Below are positions 1 to 8,977 of a stretch of 64,000 nucleotides of DNA, piece after piece. Under the pieces are notes generated by a model, which worked only from the letters and a program-made list of their open reading frames with translations, had not been told where the DNA came from and did no database searches. Position 1 is the first letter of the stretch; every line of letters starts with the position of its first letter. The translations under genes and the position numbers were made by a program. This stretch comes from CAJINA01 sp964647585 (lineage in GTDB: Bacteria; Desulfobacterota; Desulfobacteria; Desulfobacterales; CAJINA01): contig CAZYGG010000008.1 of assembly GCA_964647585.1 (NCBI GenBank), forward strand, positions 1-64,000. Reading direction: 5' to 3'.

Positions 1-27
1 GCCATGCGTAGCCCAGAGGGCGAAGCA

Positions 28-384
28 TGGTGGAGGCGGCGGGAGTCGAACCCGCGTCCGAAAATCATCCGCACAGGCGTCTACATACTTATTCCGAATT
101 TTGGTTTTCGTCCATCAGGTCCCCTCCGGACCGGGTCCCTGAAAGCTTATCCTGGTAAGAGTTTCGCCGTTGCAGCACCAGGCAATCCGCAACCGCTATC
201 CCGCTAGTCGACGCCCTTCCCGGGGCCGCGAGAGAAAACCCGGGAGGACGGTAGCTATGCAGCTACAGCGTAGTTATAATCGTCTGCGATTATATTTAAA
301 TTCCCATTGGATTTACGAGCGAACAGGAAAACGCTCGGTATGCAGCCGGAGCTTCAGTATCCCCGTCGAAGCCGTTTCGCCCCC
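28..384 (-). ncRNA. ssrA: Transfer-messenger RNA (tmRNA)
   Basis: On the minus strand the RNA begins GGGGGCGAAACGGCTTCGAC (384 downward), the usual tmRNA 5' start, and ends in a T-arm (GGTTCGACTCCCGCC) and acceptor strand closing with CCA at 28-30. The 5' GGGGGCG pairs with the 3' CGCCTCC to form the acceptor stem. An internal tag frame at 287-258 encodes ADDYNYAVAA and ends in UAG (257-255); with the alanine from tmRNA itself this gives an (A)ADDYNYAVAA degradation tag. It rescues stalled ribosomes with SmpB, which is not in the window. About 357 nt, a normal length. Identification is firm; the exact 5' base is inferred from stem pairing. Confidence 0.97.
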
Positions 385-1502
385 ATGAAGAAAACTTCAT
401 AGGATGGGATAAGAGATCCTATGTGAAAGAACGGATGAGACGATCGTTAGAGCATCTCAGTACCCGGAAAATAAGGGATAGTGGGGCAGTTGTCAACCCA
501 TGGTCGGGGTCTGCTCGACAGTATCGCTGCCTAACCTGAACATTTCATGAAAATTTTTCTGCAAATTTATTTTCCGGATGTATTCAGAAGATTAAGTGTG
601 GTTTCAAGTAAACATTTTAGATAACACTTTGTAATCGGCGCCTGTAGAAAGGTCCGCATAAATATTTCACCCTGCGGGCAAGCCCGAAACATCCATTTAC
701 GGCGTTATCGGGGGCTTGCGGTAGCATGCGTACAGCTTCCTCCCCGAATGCCTTGAAAATGAATGTCTCGAACTCGTGAAATATCCGGGCTAATTGCCAG
801 AAAACGGCATGCTCTGCCGGCTGCTCTTTTCCAGACGCTCCCCATAACGTCAGTTGCGTATTTCCATTGTTATGCAAATTGTGTACAATACTGTTAATCG
901 ATTGCCGGAATCTGATCACCCGTTTGATATTGACGCTTGTTACTGCTTGCCGGTGATGTAAAGAATCCTGGCCCTGACAGGCTGTGTCGCAATTCATAAA
1001 ACAACTCAAAAATACCACCGTCATTCCGGACTTGATCCGGCATCCAGATCTCTATATACTAGAAAACACACTGGATTCCGGATCAAGTCCGGAATGACGA
1101 AAAGGCCAAAGGCGTGCTTTTACCAATTACGACACAGTCTCTGAGGCTTTGGATTACCCCTTGAAGGGGATATTTTACGATTGAACGGATTAAATCCGAA
1201 ACAAATCTTAAATTCGAATCCTCAAATTCTTCAAACGCTCAAGAATGTATCCATTTCATAACAATGGTTTTGTTTTGAACATTAGAATTTTGGTCATTAG
1301 AGTTTGTTTCGTATTTGTGGCGTTCGCCTTGAGAACATTCCGTGCTTCGTGCTTCTACTTTTGCATCAATTTCTTGCGGCAGAGCCATAGGTCTTTGACT
1401 CCCGCGAAGCGGGACAGGCTTGGCCCTGAGGACCAGGTTTTCAAGGACAGAATAAACAGGGTTGAGTTCACTGGCGACCGGGCCGTAAAAAAGCGGATAA
1501 CT
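385..1502. other. Long intergenic region without a convincing gene
   Basis: This stretch lies between the 5' end of tmRNA and the start chosen for the binding protein. It holds the ssrA promoter (minus strand, just right of 384; no clear boxes chosen), one large inverted repeat at 1019-1099, and AT-rich sequence. Two open frames here look spurious: a 135-codon frame on the minus strand (617-1024) that starts inside the inverted repeat, and an in-frame extension upstream of 1503 with no recognisable protein character. Confidence 0.6.
1019..1099. repeat. Palindromic repeat with 29-bp arms
   Basis: The left arm (1019-1047) and the reverse complement of the right arm (1071-1099) agree at 28 of 29 positions. 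Arms start CGTCATTCCGGACTTGATCC, with a 23-nt AT-rich loop. This 'GTCATTCCGGACTTGATCCGG' type is, from general knowledge, a widespread bacterial intergenic palindrome (REP/MITE-like). It lies in non-coding DNA and could fold into a long hairpin in either transcript. Confidence 0.85.
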
Positions 1503-2258
1503 ATGAAAAAAACTGGCTGGATAATTTTAATTTTACTCTGGGCGACCGTGGCAGCGGCAGCGGAGATCACCATCGTCACCGAAATCCTGCCGCCCTGGCA
1601 GACAACCGACGGCAAAGACGTGGGCGGCATCGCCACGGAAGTCGTAGAAGCGACTTTGCGTGAAGCAGATGTTGAAGGCCGGCCCAGGGCATACCCCTGG
1701 GCCAGGGCTTACCGGATGGCCCAGCAGAAGCCCAATGTCCTCATCTACAGCATGGTCAGGACCCCCGAAAGAGAGAATCTCTTTAAATGGGTCGGTGTTA
1801 TCGGTTCCGTCAGAGAACACTTTTTTAAGATGGCAGATCGAGAAGACATCCGGTTGACTACCATCAATGACGCTAAAAAATGTCTGACCACCATCCCCCG
1901 CGCTGACTTCCGGCATGACTTTCTGGTCAACCGCGGTTTCAAGACTCCGGGGGCTTTTCACCTGGTGAACAGTCAGGACCAGGCCTTGAGAATGCTATAT
2001 GCGGGGCGGACCGACCTGGTCATGGATGACGAACTGACCCTGGCTTATGAACTCAGGCATCTGAAATTGGATCCGGGCAAAATTGAAACCGCGTTGTATG
2101 TGCCGGAAATGTCCGTTGACTTTGAAATGGCCTTCAGCAAACAGACGCCGGACCGTCTGGTCAAACAGCTACAATCCGCACTGGAAGCGATTAAAGCCAA
2201 GGGTATTTATCACAACATTATTAAATGGCACGAAATGCCGGAGCAACTGACAAAATAG
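1503..2258 (+). CDS. Periplasmic solute-binding protein, family 3-like
   Basis: A 251-residue protein with a signal peptide (MKK, hydrophobic IILILLWATVAAAA, cleavage near residue 20) followed by a bacterial extracellular solute-binding protein family 3-like fold: 'EILPPWQT' at the start of the mature domain, then 'YPWARAYRMAQQKPNVLIYSMVRTPER', a pattern common in the polar amino-acid binding-protein superfamily. The frame is open to 1245, but the signal peptide fixes the start at 1503. No permease or ATPase adjoins it, so it may be a stand-alone sensor or scavenger rather than part of an importer. The ligand cannot be predicted. Confidence 0.8.
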   Translation: MKKTGWIILILLWATVAAAAEITIVTEILPPWQTTDGKDVGGIATEVVEATLREADVEGRPRAYPWARAYRMAQQKPNVLIYSMVRTPERENLFKWVGVIGSVREHFFKMADREDIRLTTINDAKKCLTTIPRADFRHDFLVNRGFKTPGAFHLVNSQDQALRMLYAGRTDLVMDDELTLAYELRHLKLDPGKIETALYVPEMSVDFEMAFSKQTPDRLVKQLQSALEAIKAKGIYHNIIKWHEMPEQLTK

Positions 2259-2440
2259 ATAGTGTTGCATCCCCTAAGTTCCTTATTAAAAGACACTGCT
2301 CCTATAGTGCTTTTAAGTACCAAAAAATACGAAGCTCGAATTTCGAAATTTGGATTTCGGAGTTAGTTAAGCATTAAATCCAAGATATAACAGTCAATAT
2401 TTGTTTGCCTTATCTGTGGGACACAACACTATAGGGTATC

Positions 2441-3319
2441 TCACCCTTCAGCCGGTTCCGGTATGTGGTCTGTACACGGAACCCCGGCCTGACACAGGCC
2501 GCAGGCGTAGGAATCAATATTGAATGTCTCACGCGTGTACCGGTTCATGTGATCATGGGTGTAGCGCATGCATTTTTGCTTGTCATGACCGGACTCACTG
2601 AGCGCATTCACCGGGCAGCGCGGGATACACTTGCCGCAGGTACCCTGTGAATAGAACAGGCAGTAGGCATGGTGATCGGTATAGGGGCGCTCGGTGGGGG
2701 GAATGGCCAGCCGGGCTATCACCGACCCGATGCGTATGGCTTTTCCCACGGAAGTGATGAGGCCGTCACACAGCCCAAAAGTGCCGAGCCCGGCCGCATA
2801 GGCGGCGTGTCTTTCCGACCAGTTGGAACAGGGGGCCCAGGGACCCTGGTCGCTCCGGCTCCAGAATTCCGACAACATGGGCGCAACCGCCGGGATGCCC
2901 GCTGCAGCAAGTGTTGCCACCACGTGGCGCCGCAGGGCCTCGTTGAACAGTTCGCCATGGTGCCGAACCCGGACCCAGCGTTCACACGGCCGTTTGTCCA
3001 TGGTCGCCTGGTCCCGGCGGGTGGCAACGGTGGAGGGCAGGACCCAGCTGATCACGGTGAGCTCTTCCGGGGCAAAGGGGGCTTCATCCGGGAATGTCTT
3101 TTTAAAAAAATCAATTGGTTGCAGGTAGAAATCACCGATGTGCGCCACGTATTCAGCGTACAGCGGGTCAGCGCCGCTGGAAAAACCCACCAGGGGCCGG
3201 TCAAAGGCTTTTTCATCCGATGCCCCTTTTAGAGCATTCTCCTCGGAAGTAGCCACAAACGTCCTGATAACATCCGCGAGCCAACCAGCCGAGTCCGCCG
3301 GTATCTTTTGTTCCACCAC
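2441..3319 (-). CDS. QueG-like double-cluster ferredoxin-type iron-sulfur protein
   Basis: A 292-residue protein. The C-terminal third has a ferredoxin-like motif, CGKCIPRCPVNAL, followed by C..CGLCQAGVPC, which together can bind two [4Fe-4S] clusters as in epoxyqueuosine reductase QueG and reductive-dehalogenase-like proteins. The middle carries 'ERHAAYAAGLGTFGLCDGLIT', which matches the QueG-type segment 'AGLGWIGKN(L)'. It is shorter than QueG at the C terminus (no HEAT-like tail), so it is a paralogous family rather than the tRNA enzyme. Single gene, transcribed toward the binding protein. Substrate unknown. Confidence 0.75.
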   Translation of the reverse strand: MVEQKIPADSAGWLADVIRTFVATSEENALKGASDEKAFDRPLVGFSSGADPLYAEYVAHIGDFYLQPIDFFKKTFPDEAPFAPEELTVISWVLPSTVATRRDQATMDKRPCERWVRVRHHGELFNEALRRHVVATLAAAGIPAVAPMLSEFWSRSDQGPWAPCSNWSERHAAYAAGLGTFGLCDGLITSVGKAIRIGSVIARLAIPPTERPYTDHHAYCLFYSQGTCGKCIPRCPVNALSESGHDKQKCMRYTHDHMNRYTRETFNIDSYACGLCQAGVPCTDHIPEPAEG

Positions 3320-3430
3320 TGTGCCCCCCTTTATCCCGAAAACTTCATGAAATATTCAGGTTATGAAAGACCTGTCCTGAAAACCTGCAAGTATTGCTCC
3401 CTTTTCGCACATGGTTTGCCTGCATACAAC

Positions 3431-3594
3431 TAAATAGTGTCCATCCAGAAATTCAAGGTTTCAGGATGGAGCTACTGGCTCTTAGCGGTTAGCAATCAGG
3501 TAATATCTTGTATTTTAACGATTTATCTAAAAGCTAAGGGCTAAAAGCGAACACCTTCCATCCATGATTTCCAATCATGGATGGACACTAAATA
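3431..3594. repeat. Direct repeat, copy 1 of a 164/165-bp element
   Basis: It runs from TAAATAGTGTCCATCC to ATGGATGGACACTAAATA and is repeated at 3740-3904. The ends are mutually inverted (ccatcc... / ...ggatgg), and the interior contains 'TTAGCGGTTAGCAATCAGG' with a near-complement 'AGCTAAGGGCTAAAAGCG', so each copy can fold on itself. A degraded third relative is at about 36100-36178. Confidence 0.8.
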
Positions 3595-3739
3595 ATTGGC
3601 CGCCCTTGTTCCTGTTTTTCTCTGTGAGTCTTAAAAGGGACAGGTTCAAATCGGAATTGTTCGTAGCCGCAGGATATTGAGTTGACGGTATCCCCCAAAG
3701 GGTATACTTTCCCCTTTCGTGTCCGCCCGCTGCACTTGA

Positions 3740-3904
3740 TAAATAGTCCCCATCCATAAATCCAAGATTTCAGGATGGAGCTATTCGCCGTTAGCGGTTA
3801 GCAATTAGGTAATACCTTGTAGTTTAAAAGTTTTACCTGAAACCTAATGGCTAAAAGCGAACACCTTTCATCTGTGATTTCCAATCATGGATGGACACTA
3901 AATA
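3740..3904. repeat. Direct repeat, copy 2, overlapping the sfsA upstream frame
   Basis: Second copy of the element at 3431-3594, separated from it by about 145 bp. Most bases are conserved, with scattered substitutions in the centre. Its right end (ATGGATGGACACTAAATA) contains an ATG in frame with sfsA, which is therefore a poor start candidate. Confidence 0.8.
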
Positions 3905-3923
3905 TTCGAGAATTGCGCGACCT

Positions 3924-4655
3924 ATGCCAGACGATCATAAAACAGCTCCCTTTCCGGGGGTCGCCCTGCCCCCGCTCATTCCCGGCCGGCTTGTAAAACG
4001 CTATAAACGTTTTCTGGCGGATGTTGTCCTCGACGACGGCCGTGAGGTAACCGCCCATTGCCCCAATTCAGGTCGCATGATTGCCTGCAGCGACCCGGGA
4101 AGTCCGGTTTTCCTGTCGTATCACGACAATCCCAAACGAAAACTCAAATACACGTGGGAATTGATCAAAATGCCCGCATCCCTGGTGGGGGTCAACACCC
4201 TTTTGCCCAATCGCCTTGTGGCCCACGCCATTGAAAACAAGATGGTGAGTGAACTGAGTGGGTACACCGACATCCAGCGAGAGGTAAAGGTAGGCGACCA
4301 CTCGCGCCTGGACATCCGGTTGCGTTCCCGGGAAAAAGGCACCTGCTATGTCGAAGTCAAAAATTGCACCCTGGTGGAAGACGGCCTGGCCCGGTTTCCG
4401 GACGCGGTCACCGCGCGCGGGCGCAAACACCTCGTCGAACTCGGCCGACTGGTGGGGGAAGGTCACCGGGCCGTCATGTTTTTCCTTATCCAGCGAATGG
4501 ACGCGACGCTTTTTCAGCCGGCCGATGATATTGATCCCGAGTACGGCCGTGAACTCAGAAAGGCCCATGCCGCGGGAGTGGAAATCATGGCCTATGACGT
4601 TAAAATCGACCTTGCCGCGATAACCCTGAACCGACCCCTGAAATTCAAAATTTGA
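3924..4655 (+). CDS. sfsA: SfsA family DNA-binding/nuclease-like protein
   Basis: A 243-residue SfsA family member. Visible family features: an OB-like N-terminal part ('LIPGRLVKRYKRFLADVVLDDG', 'AHCPNSGRM'), then 'NTLLPNRLVAHAI', and a PD-(D/E)XK-type core 'SRLDIRL....CYVEVKNCTLVEDG' followed by 'FPDAVTARGRKHLVEL'. Escherichia coli SfsA was named for stimulating sugar fermentation; its biochemical role is still poorly defined. An in-frame ATG at 3891 lies in repeat copy 2, so the ATG at 3924 is preferred, although neither has a strong ribosome-binding site. Confidence 0.92.
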   Translation: MPDDHKTAPFPGVALPPLIPGRLVKRYKRFLADVVLDDGREVTAHCPNSGRMIACSDPGSPVFLSYHDNPKRKLKYTWELIKMPASLVGVNTLLPNRLVAHAIENKMVSELSGYTDIQREVKVGDHSRLDIRLRSREKGTCYVEVKNCTLVEDGLARFPDAVTARGRKHLVELGRLVGEGHRAVMFFLIQRMDATLFQPADDIDPEYGRELRKAHAAGVEIMAYDVKIDLAAITLNRPLKFKI

Positions 4656-4730
4656 CTTTGAAATCAGATTGATATATTTAACTGAAATCTTTTGGCACGC
4701 GTACTTTTCGCATTTATTATCCGGGAATAG

Positions 4731-6083
4731 ATGAAAACCAAGATCGCTGAAAAACTGAACAGAATTTCCGAATGCCCTGAAAACCTCACCAGGATTCTGG
4801 ACAATCTCCAGGAAGGCATCATCGCGCATGACCTGGACCGCAATATCTTTTTTTTCAACAGAACCGCTGAAATCATTACCGGTTACTCACGGGATGACGT
4901 CATAGCTCGGGACTGCCACCAGGCTTTCAGCGCCCCTTTTTGCAGCGGCGAGTGCCAATTTTGCGGAGATGCCGCCCCCCCCCCGGATACATCCAAAAAG
5001 GCCCTGACCATTACCACCAAGTCCGGTGAACAGCGCCGCATCGAGATGACCATCACCATGATGCGTGATGAGGACCAAGAACCTTTCGGGGTGCTGGCCG
5101 CTTTCAAAGACCTCACCGACCTCATCAACCTGCAGATAAAATCCGGGGATATTCGCAGCTTCTCAAATATCATCGGCCAGGATATAAAAATGCTGCAGGT
5201 ATTCCAGCAAATTAAAGATGTCGCGGCCTATGACTACCCCGTACACGTTTACGGGCAAACCGGAACCGGTAAGGAACTGGTTGCTTCCGCGATTCACAAT
5301 GAAAGCCCGCGCTCGGGCGAACCTTTTGTCCCCATAAACTGCGGTGCCTTGCCGGAAAGCCTGATCGAAAGCGAACTGTTCGGTCACGTAAAAGGGTCCT
5401 TTTCCGGGGCCATCCGTGACAAGAAGGGCCGTTTCGAACTGGCCGACAAAGGAACCATCTTCCTGGATGAAGTCGCCGAACTTTCCAAACTGATGCAGGT
5501 GAAGCTGCTGCGTTTTTTACAGGACGGTACCTTCGAAAGGGTGGGCGGCGAAAGGACCCAAAAAGTGGATGTCCGGGTGATCAGCGCCACCAACAAGGAC
5601 CTGATGCAGGAGATCCAGGTGGAAAGATTCCGTGAAGACCTTTACTACCGGCTCAATGTTATCCCGGTCAACCTGCCGCCCCTGCAGGAACGCCGCACGG
5701 ATATTCCCCTGCTGGTATCCCACTTTCTGAAAGAGGCCGGTCGACGCAACAGCAGCCCGGTGCCCACCATTACCGATGAGGCCCTGGGCGCTCTGATGGA
5801 TTATGAGTGGCCGGGCAACGTTCGCGAACTGCAAAACGCGGTTCAGTTCGCGATTGTCAAAAGTACCCGGGATATCATTAAAAAGGGGGATCTGCCGCCG
5901 GAGATTTCCCGCCTCAGATCCGGTGACATGCCAACCCAGAGCCGCTCCGGCAAACTGGACATCGAAGCCGTCCAGACGGCCTTGAAAACCACCGGGGGCA
6001 ACAAGGCCAAGGCCGCCAAACTACTCGGTGTCGGCCGGGCCACGCTGTATCGGTTTTTAGGGGCCCACGAAGATGTATTTTAA
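4731..6083 (+). CDS. Sigma54-dependent transcriptional activator with N-terminal PAS domain
   Basis: 450 residues: PAS domain (about 15-130), AAA+ sigma54-interaction domain (about 145-375) and Fis-type helix-turn-helix (about 405-445, 'NKAKAAKLLGVGRATLYRFL'). Walker A is GQTGTGKE, Walker B GTIFLDEV, and the arginine-finger region 'FREDLYYRLNV' is present. The sigma54-contact loop, normally GAFTGA, reads GSFSGA (222-227). The PAS domain has a Cys cluster (DCHQAFSAPFCSGECQFCG) that could bind a metal, haem or Fe-S cofactor. It is convergent with cooS, so the target is not obvious. The signal is unknown. Confidence 0.93.
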   Translation: MKTKIAEKLNRISECPENLTRILDNLQEGIIAHDLDRNIFFFNRTAEIITGYSRDDVIARDCHQAFSAPFCSGECQFCGDAAPPPDTSKKALTITTKSGEQRRIEMTITMMRDEDQEPFGVLAAFKDLTDLINLQIKSGDIRSFSNIIGQDIKMLQVFQQIKDVAAYDYPVHVYGQTGTGKELVASAIHNESPRSGEPFVPINCGALPESLIESELFGHVKGSFSGAIRDKKGRFELADKGTIFLDEVAELSKLMQVKLLRFLQDGTFERVGGERTQKVDVRVISATNKDLMQEIQVERFREDLYYRLNVIPVNLPPLQERRTDIPLLVSHFLKEAGRRNSSPVPTITDEALGALMDYEWPGNVRELQNAVQFAIVKSTRDIIKKGDLPPEISRLRSGDMPTQSRSGKLDIEAVQTALKTTGGNKAKAAKLLGVGRATLYRFLGAHEDVF

Positions 6084-6142
6084 CTGACTTGAGGGGCCGA
6101 GGGGTCAAGGATTCAAGGGGCCAAAGGTAAAACATAAAAATA

Positions 6143-6180
6143 TAAAAGCCACCCCGGAATTATTTCCGGGATGGCTTTTA
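6143..6180. terminator. Bidirectional terminator between the sigma54 activator and cooS
   Basis: A perfect-to-near-perfect stem (TAAAAGCCACCCCGGAA pairing with TTCCGGGATGGCTTTTA) flanked by A/T tracts, located between two convergent genes, so it can end transcription from both sides. Confidence 0.85.
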
Positions 6181-6225
6181 CGGTTTTGGGGTTGGATTCA
6201 AGTTTTTCAACCTTGAACCCTGATT

Positions 6226-8196
6226 TTAAGCCGCATCAATCTCTCTTCTGGCGGCCATGTCGGTGAGCACGCGCTCACGGGCCTTATCGATGCCGAGTTC
6301 CTGCCGCTTCTTGTCGATATGGGCAATCATCAAACGGGCCATCTCGTAAGGATCAGGCGCAAAGCCCCATTTCCCAAAACCCATCTCCTCAAGGCCCCCA
6401 AACAGCAGGTTGTGGAATTTGGTGTCCTCAATGGTCGGAAAGGTCACCCCGAAAATGGTGTAAACACCGGACGCAACGAAATACTGGCCAATGGCTATCG
6501 CCTTTTCACTCATCCACTCGGGGGCCGCTCCGGCCGCGGGCAGATCGGCGATGCTTTCGCCCAGGCCACCCATTTTCACCATCTCGGTAGCTGCCAGTAA
6601 AATGCGGCTGTTATCCACACAGGCCCCCAGCCCCAGAACAGGCGGCATGCCAACCGTCTCGCACACTTCACTCAACCCGGGCCCGGCCAGAACCGCGGCC
6701 TCCGGCGAGGTCAGCCCGGCTTTGGCCAGAGCAATCTGGGAACAGCCGGTCTGCAGGACCAGCACGTCATTTTTAATCAGCTCTTTTACAAGTTCGACAT
6801 GTACCCAGTCCTGTTTGACCCGCGGGTTGGTACAGCCCACAACCCCGGCCACACCTCGGATACGACCATTGATGACGTTATCATTCAGCGGTGCGTAAGA
6901 GCCGCGGAAAGAGCCACCCAGCATGTAATCGATGTAATCATGCGAGAAGCCATGCACCCCGGTGTTGACAATCTGTGGAATTTCAACCGGCATGGTCCGA
7001 TTTTTAAACCGGCTGATGGCGCGAATAACGACATCATCCGTGCAGGCTTTTGGATCGTGTTCATCAAATTCAAGGTGGGTAGCGCCTTCAATTTTACACC
7101 TGGGATTGGTGGTAAACATCGGCGTGTTATAGCAACCGGCCACTTTGGCCAGGCCCTGTTTGATGCACTGGATATCAACGGTAAACGCATCAACCGCTCC
7201 GGTCACCAGCACCGCTTCAGTTGACATGAAGTTACCGGCATGCGGAATACCATGGCGGACCATCATCTCTGCGCCGGAACAGCACATGCCTACCAGGTTA
7301 AGTCCCTGGGCGCCGGCATCTTTGGCCGCCTGGATCAGCGAAGGCTCATTTACCGACGCAATCATAGACTCAAACAGGTTGGGTTCATGGCCATGGACAA
7401 TAATATTGACCTGGTCCTCTTTCAACACCCCCATATTGACTTCAACCGAGACGGGTACCGGGGTTCCAAAGAGAATGTCGGATATTTCCGTCGCAACCAT
7501 CGATCCGCCCCACCCGTCGGCCAATGCCGTCCGGCTGCACTGCTGGACAATATTGTTGTAGTCCTGGTCCACGCCCATATGCGTGCGGTTCATCATCTCC
7601 ATAATTTCGCGCATGGCTCCCCGAGGGACCAGGTCATGTTTACGCCAAAGCTCCAGGGTTTTTTCAGGTGCCCGGCGGGCCAGGGGAATTTCACCTTCTA
7701 CCTGGGTATAGGTTTTCTCCAGTTCATCACAGACAGCCAGGGCAATCTCCTGGACGCTCTTGCCCTCCATATCAATGCCCATATCGGCCGCCGTCCGCTC
7801 AAGCTTGCGCGGGTTGCGGATGGTATACTCCTTGATGTGCCCCTCGGCCACTTCCCTGAAGAGCGCCAGCATGGCCATACCATGGTCTGTATGGGAAGAT
7901 GTGCCGGTGGCCACCATTCTGCCAAAGTTGCGGGCCTGGATCGTATCGATGGTCGCACCGCAAACGCCAACCTTGCCATACGGGTCTCTGGCATTGAGGC
8001 GACAGGGCCCCATGGCGCAATGCTTACAGCAGGCTGAATCCCTACCAATGGGACAGGCTTTCATATTCAGCGCCCGGTCAAAGGTTGTTTCCACACCGTC
8101 GCGCCTGGCTTTTTCAAGCATCTGCTCGGTTGCTTCACAGCTGGTCAGGGTTTTAAGATCTACTTCCTTCTTGGAAGCTTTTTTATCGATGGCCAT
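6226..8196 (-). CDS. cooS: Ni,Fe carbon monoxide dehydrogenase catalytic subunit (CooS)
   Basis: A 656-residue CooS-type CO dehydrogenase that interconverts CO and CO2 using a Ni-Fe-S C-cluster and passes electrons through B- and D-clusters. Cys48/56 (D-cluster) and Cys57/60/65/79 (B-cluster) have the same spacing as known in Rhodospirillum rubrum CooS. C-cluster segments are visible (IIVHGHEP, LVGMCCSGAEM, LQTGCSQIALAKAG, LGLGACVDNSRI). A GGAGG ribosome-binding site precedes the ATG. No acetyl-CoA synthase subunit, CooF electron-transfer protein or CooC nickel-insertion ATPase is nearby, so it stands alone and must use partners encoded elsewhere. Confidence 0.97.
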   Translation of the reverse strand: MAIDKKASKKEVDLKTLTSCEATEQMLEKARRDGVETTFDRALNMKACPIGRDSACCKHCAMGPCRLNARDPYGKVGVCGATIDTIQARNFGRMVATGTSSHTDHGMAMLALFREVAEGHIKEYTIRNPRKLERTAADMGIDMEGKSVQEIALAVCDELEKTYTQVEGEIPLARRAPEKTLELWRKHDLVPRGAMREIMEMMNRTHMGVDQDYNNIVQQCSRTALADGWGGSMVATEISDILFGTPVPVSVEVNMGVLKEDQVNIIVHGHEPNLFESMIASVNEPSLIQAAKDAGAQGLNLVGMCCSGAEMMVRHGIPHAGNFMSTEAVLVTGAVDAFTVDIQCIKQGLAKVAGCYNTPMFTTNPRCKIEGATHLEFDEHDPKACTDDVVIRAISRFKNRTMPVEIPQIVNTGVHGFSHDYIDYMLGGSFRGSYAPLNDNVINGRIRGVAGVVGCTNPRVKQDWVHVELVKELIKNDVLVLQTGCSQIALAKAGLTSPEAAVLAGPGLSEVCETVGMPPVLGLGACVDNSRILLAATEMVKMGGLGESIADLPAAGAAPEWMSEKAIAIGQYFVASGVYTIFGVTFPTIEDTKFHNLLFGGLEEMGFGKWGFAPDPYEMARLMIAHIDKKRQELGIDKARERVLTDMAARREIDAA

Positions 8197-8722
8197 AGTG
8201 GTTCCTCCGTGGGATTGTGGGATTTAGGTGACGGCAGCCGGTTATATTCCAATGGGTACCAACTTGTACGAGAGCGTCCGGTCAAATCGACCGCCAGGTT
8301 AGCGGCGGGTATTTCAATTGCCGCTTGAAATTTTATTAGTAATAGTTACTATTAAGACCAACCTGACCGATCTTGTCAAGATAAAATGCCCCAACCGGCC
8401 CTTTTTTCACTGCCGGGGCGTGAATACTCGGGGAAAACAGGCCAAAAATGCAGAAATCGAACTCGATATCAGACAGATAGGCCGGTCATGCTGTCAGTTT
8501 GCAGTTGAATGGATCGGGCCCATTACCCCGCCGGCCCTCTCCAATCTGGCGATTACACGGCCATATCCATAAAATCACTTCATTTTATAAGACCGGGATG
8601 ATACAGATTGTGAGCATGCTGCGGTTTCTTATACCAAACCCGGTGCACAACATTGACAGGCGCAGGATTGGTTTCCATTATAACCGGGTGACCGTTTGCG
8701 CAATATTTGAAAGGATAACGCC
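8197..8722. other. Divergent intergenic region between cooS and the glutaredoxin gene
   Basis: 526 bp between divergent genes. It holds the cooS promoter/operator described at 8340-8379. The right part (8400-8722) should contain the promoter of the glutaredoxin-FTR pair, but I see no convincing boxes. An 84-codon open frame (8318-8572) has no protein-like features or ribosome-binding site and is not called. Confidence 0.5.
8340..8379 (-). promoter_or_regulatory. Putative cooS promoter with palindromic operator
   Basis: On the minus strand, TTGACA (8379-8374) is followed after 18 nt by TTAATA (8355-8350), a plausible sigma70 promoter. A perfect 15-nt palindrome, TAATAGTTACTATTA (8340-8354), overlaps the -10 region, the arrangement expected of a repressor site. 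The 7-1-7 layout resembles Fur/PerR-family boxes but the sequence is not a canonical Fur box. Confidence 0.55.
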
Positions 8723-8977
8723 ATGACCGAAAAAGAAATAAAAATATTCTCGCTGAGTACCTGCAGCCACTGCAAATCAACCAAAAAACTCCTTTCCGAC
8801 TGCACGGTTAAATATGATTTTGTAGATGTGGATCTGCTGGAAGGCGATGAACGCAAAGCAATCCTGGAAGATGTAAAAAAATTCAACCCCAAGTGTTCTT
8901 TTCCCACTGTTATCATAGGTGAAACAGTTATTGTCGGCTATAAGGAAGAAAAAATAAAGGAGGCGCTGGGACTCTGA
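8723..8977 (+). CDS. Glutaredoxin-like thiol-disulfide protein
   Basis: An 84-residue thioredoxin-fold protein with an N-terminal 'IFSLSTCSHCKSTKKLL' active site (CSHC) and the cis-proline segment 'CSFPTVIIGETVIVGY'. Glutaredoxins and NrdH-type proteins have this layout. The stop codon overlaps the ATG of the ferredoxin-thioredoxin reductase gene by one base, so the two are translationally coupled. That suggests this small protein is the redox partner, taking electrons from the Fe-S reductase in place of a thioredoxin. Confidence 0.9.
   Translation: MTEKEIKIFSLSTCSHCKSTKKLLSDCTVKYDFVDVDLLEGDERKAILEDVKKFNPKCSFPTVIIGETVIVGYKEEKIKEALGL

Noticed and set aside
617..1024. 135-codon open frame on the minus strand
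   Set aside because: Starts inside the palindromic repeat, lacks a ribosome-binding site, and its translation shows no domain or compositional signal.
1245..1502. N-terminal extension of the binding-protein frame
   Set aside because: The signal peptide begins at 1503; the upstream part is not protein-like.
8318..8572. 84-codon frame upstream of the glutaredoxin gene
   Set aside because: No ribosome-binding site, overlaps the cooS promoter/operator, and no recognisable protein.
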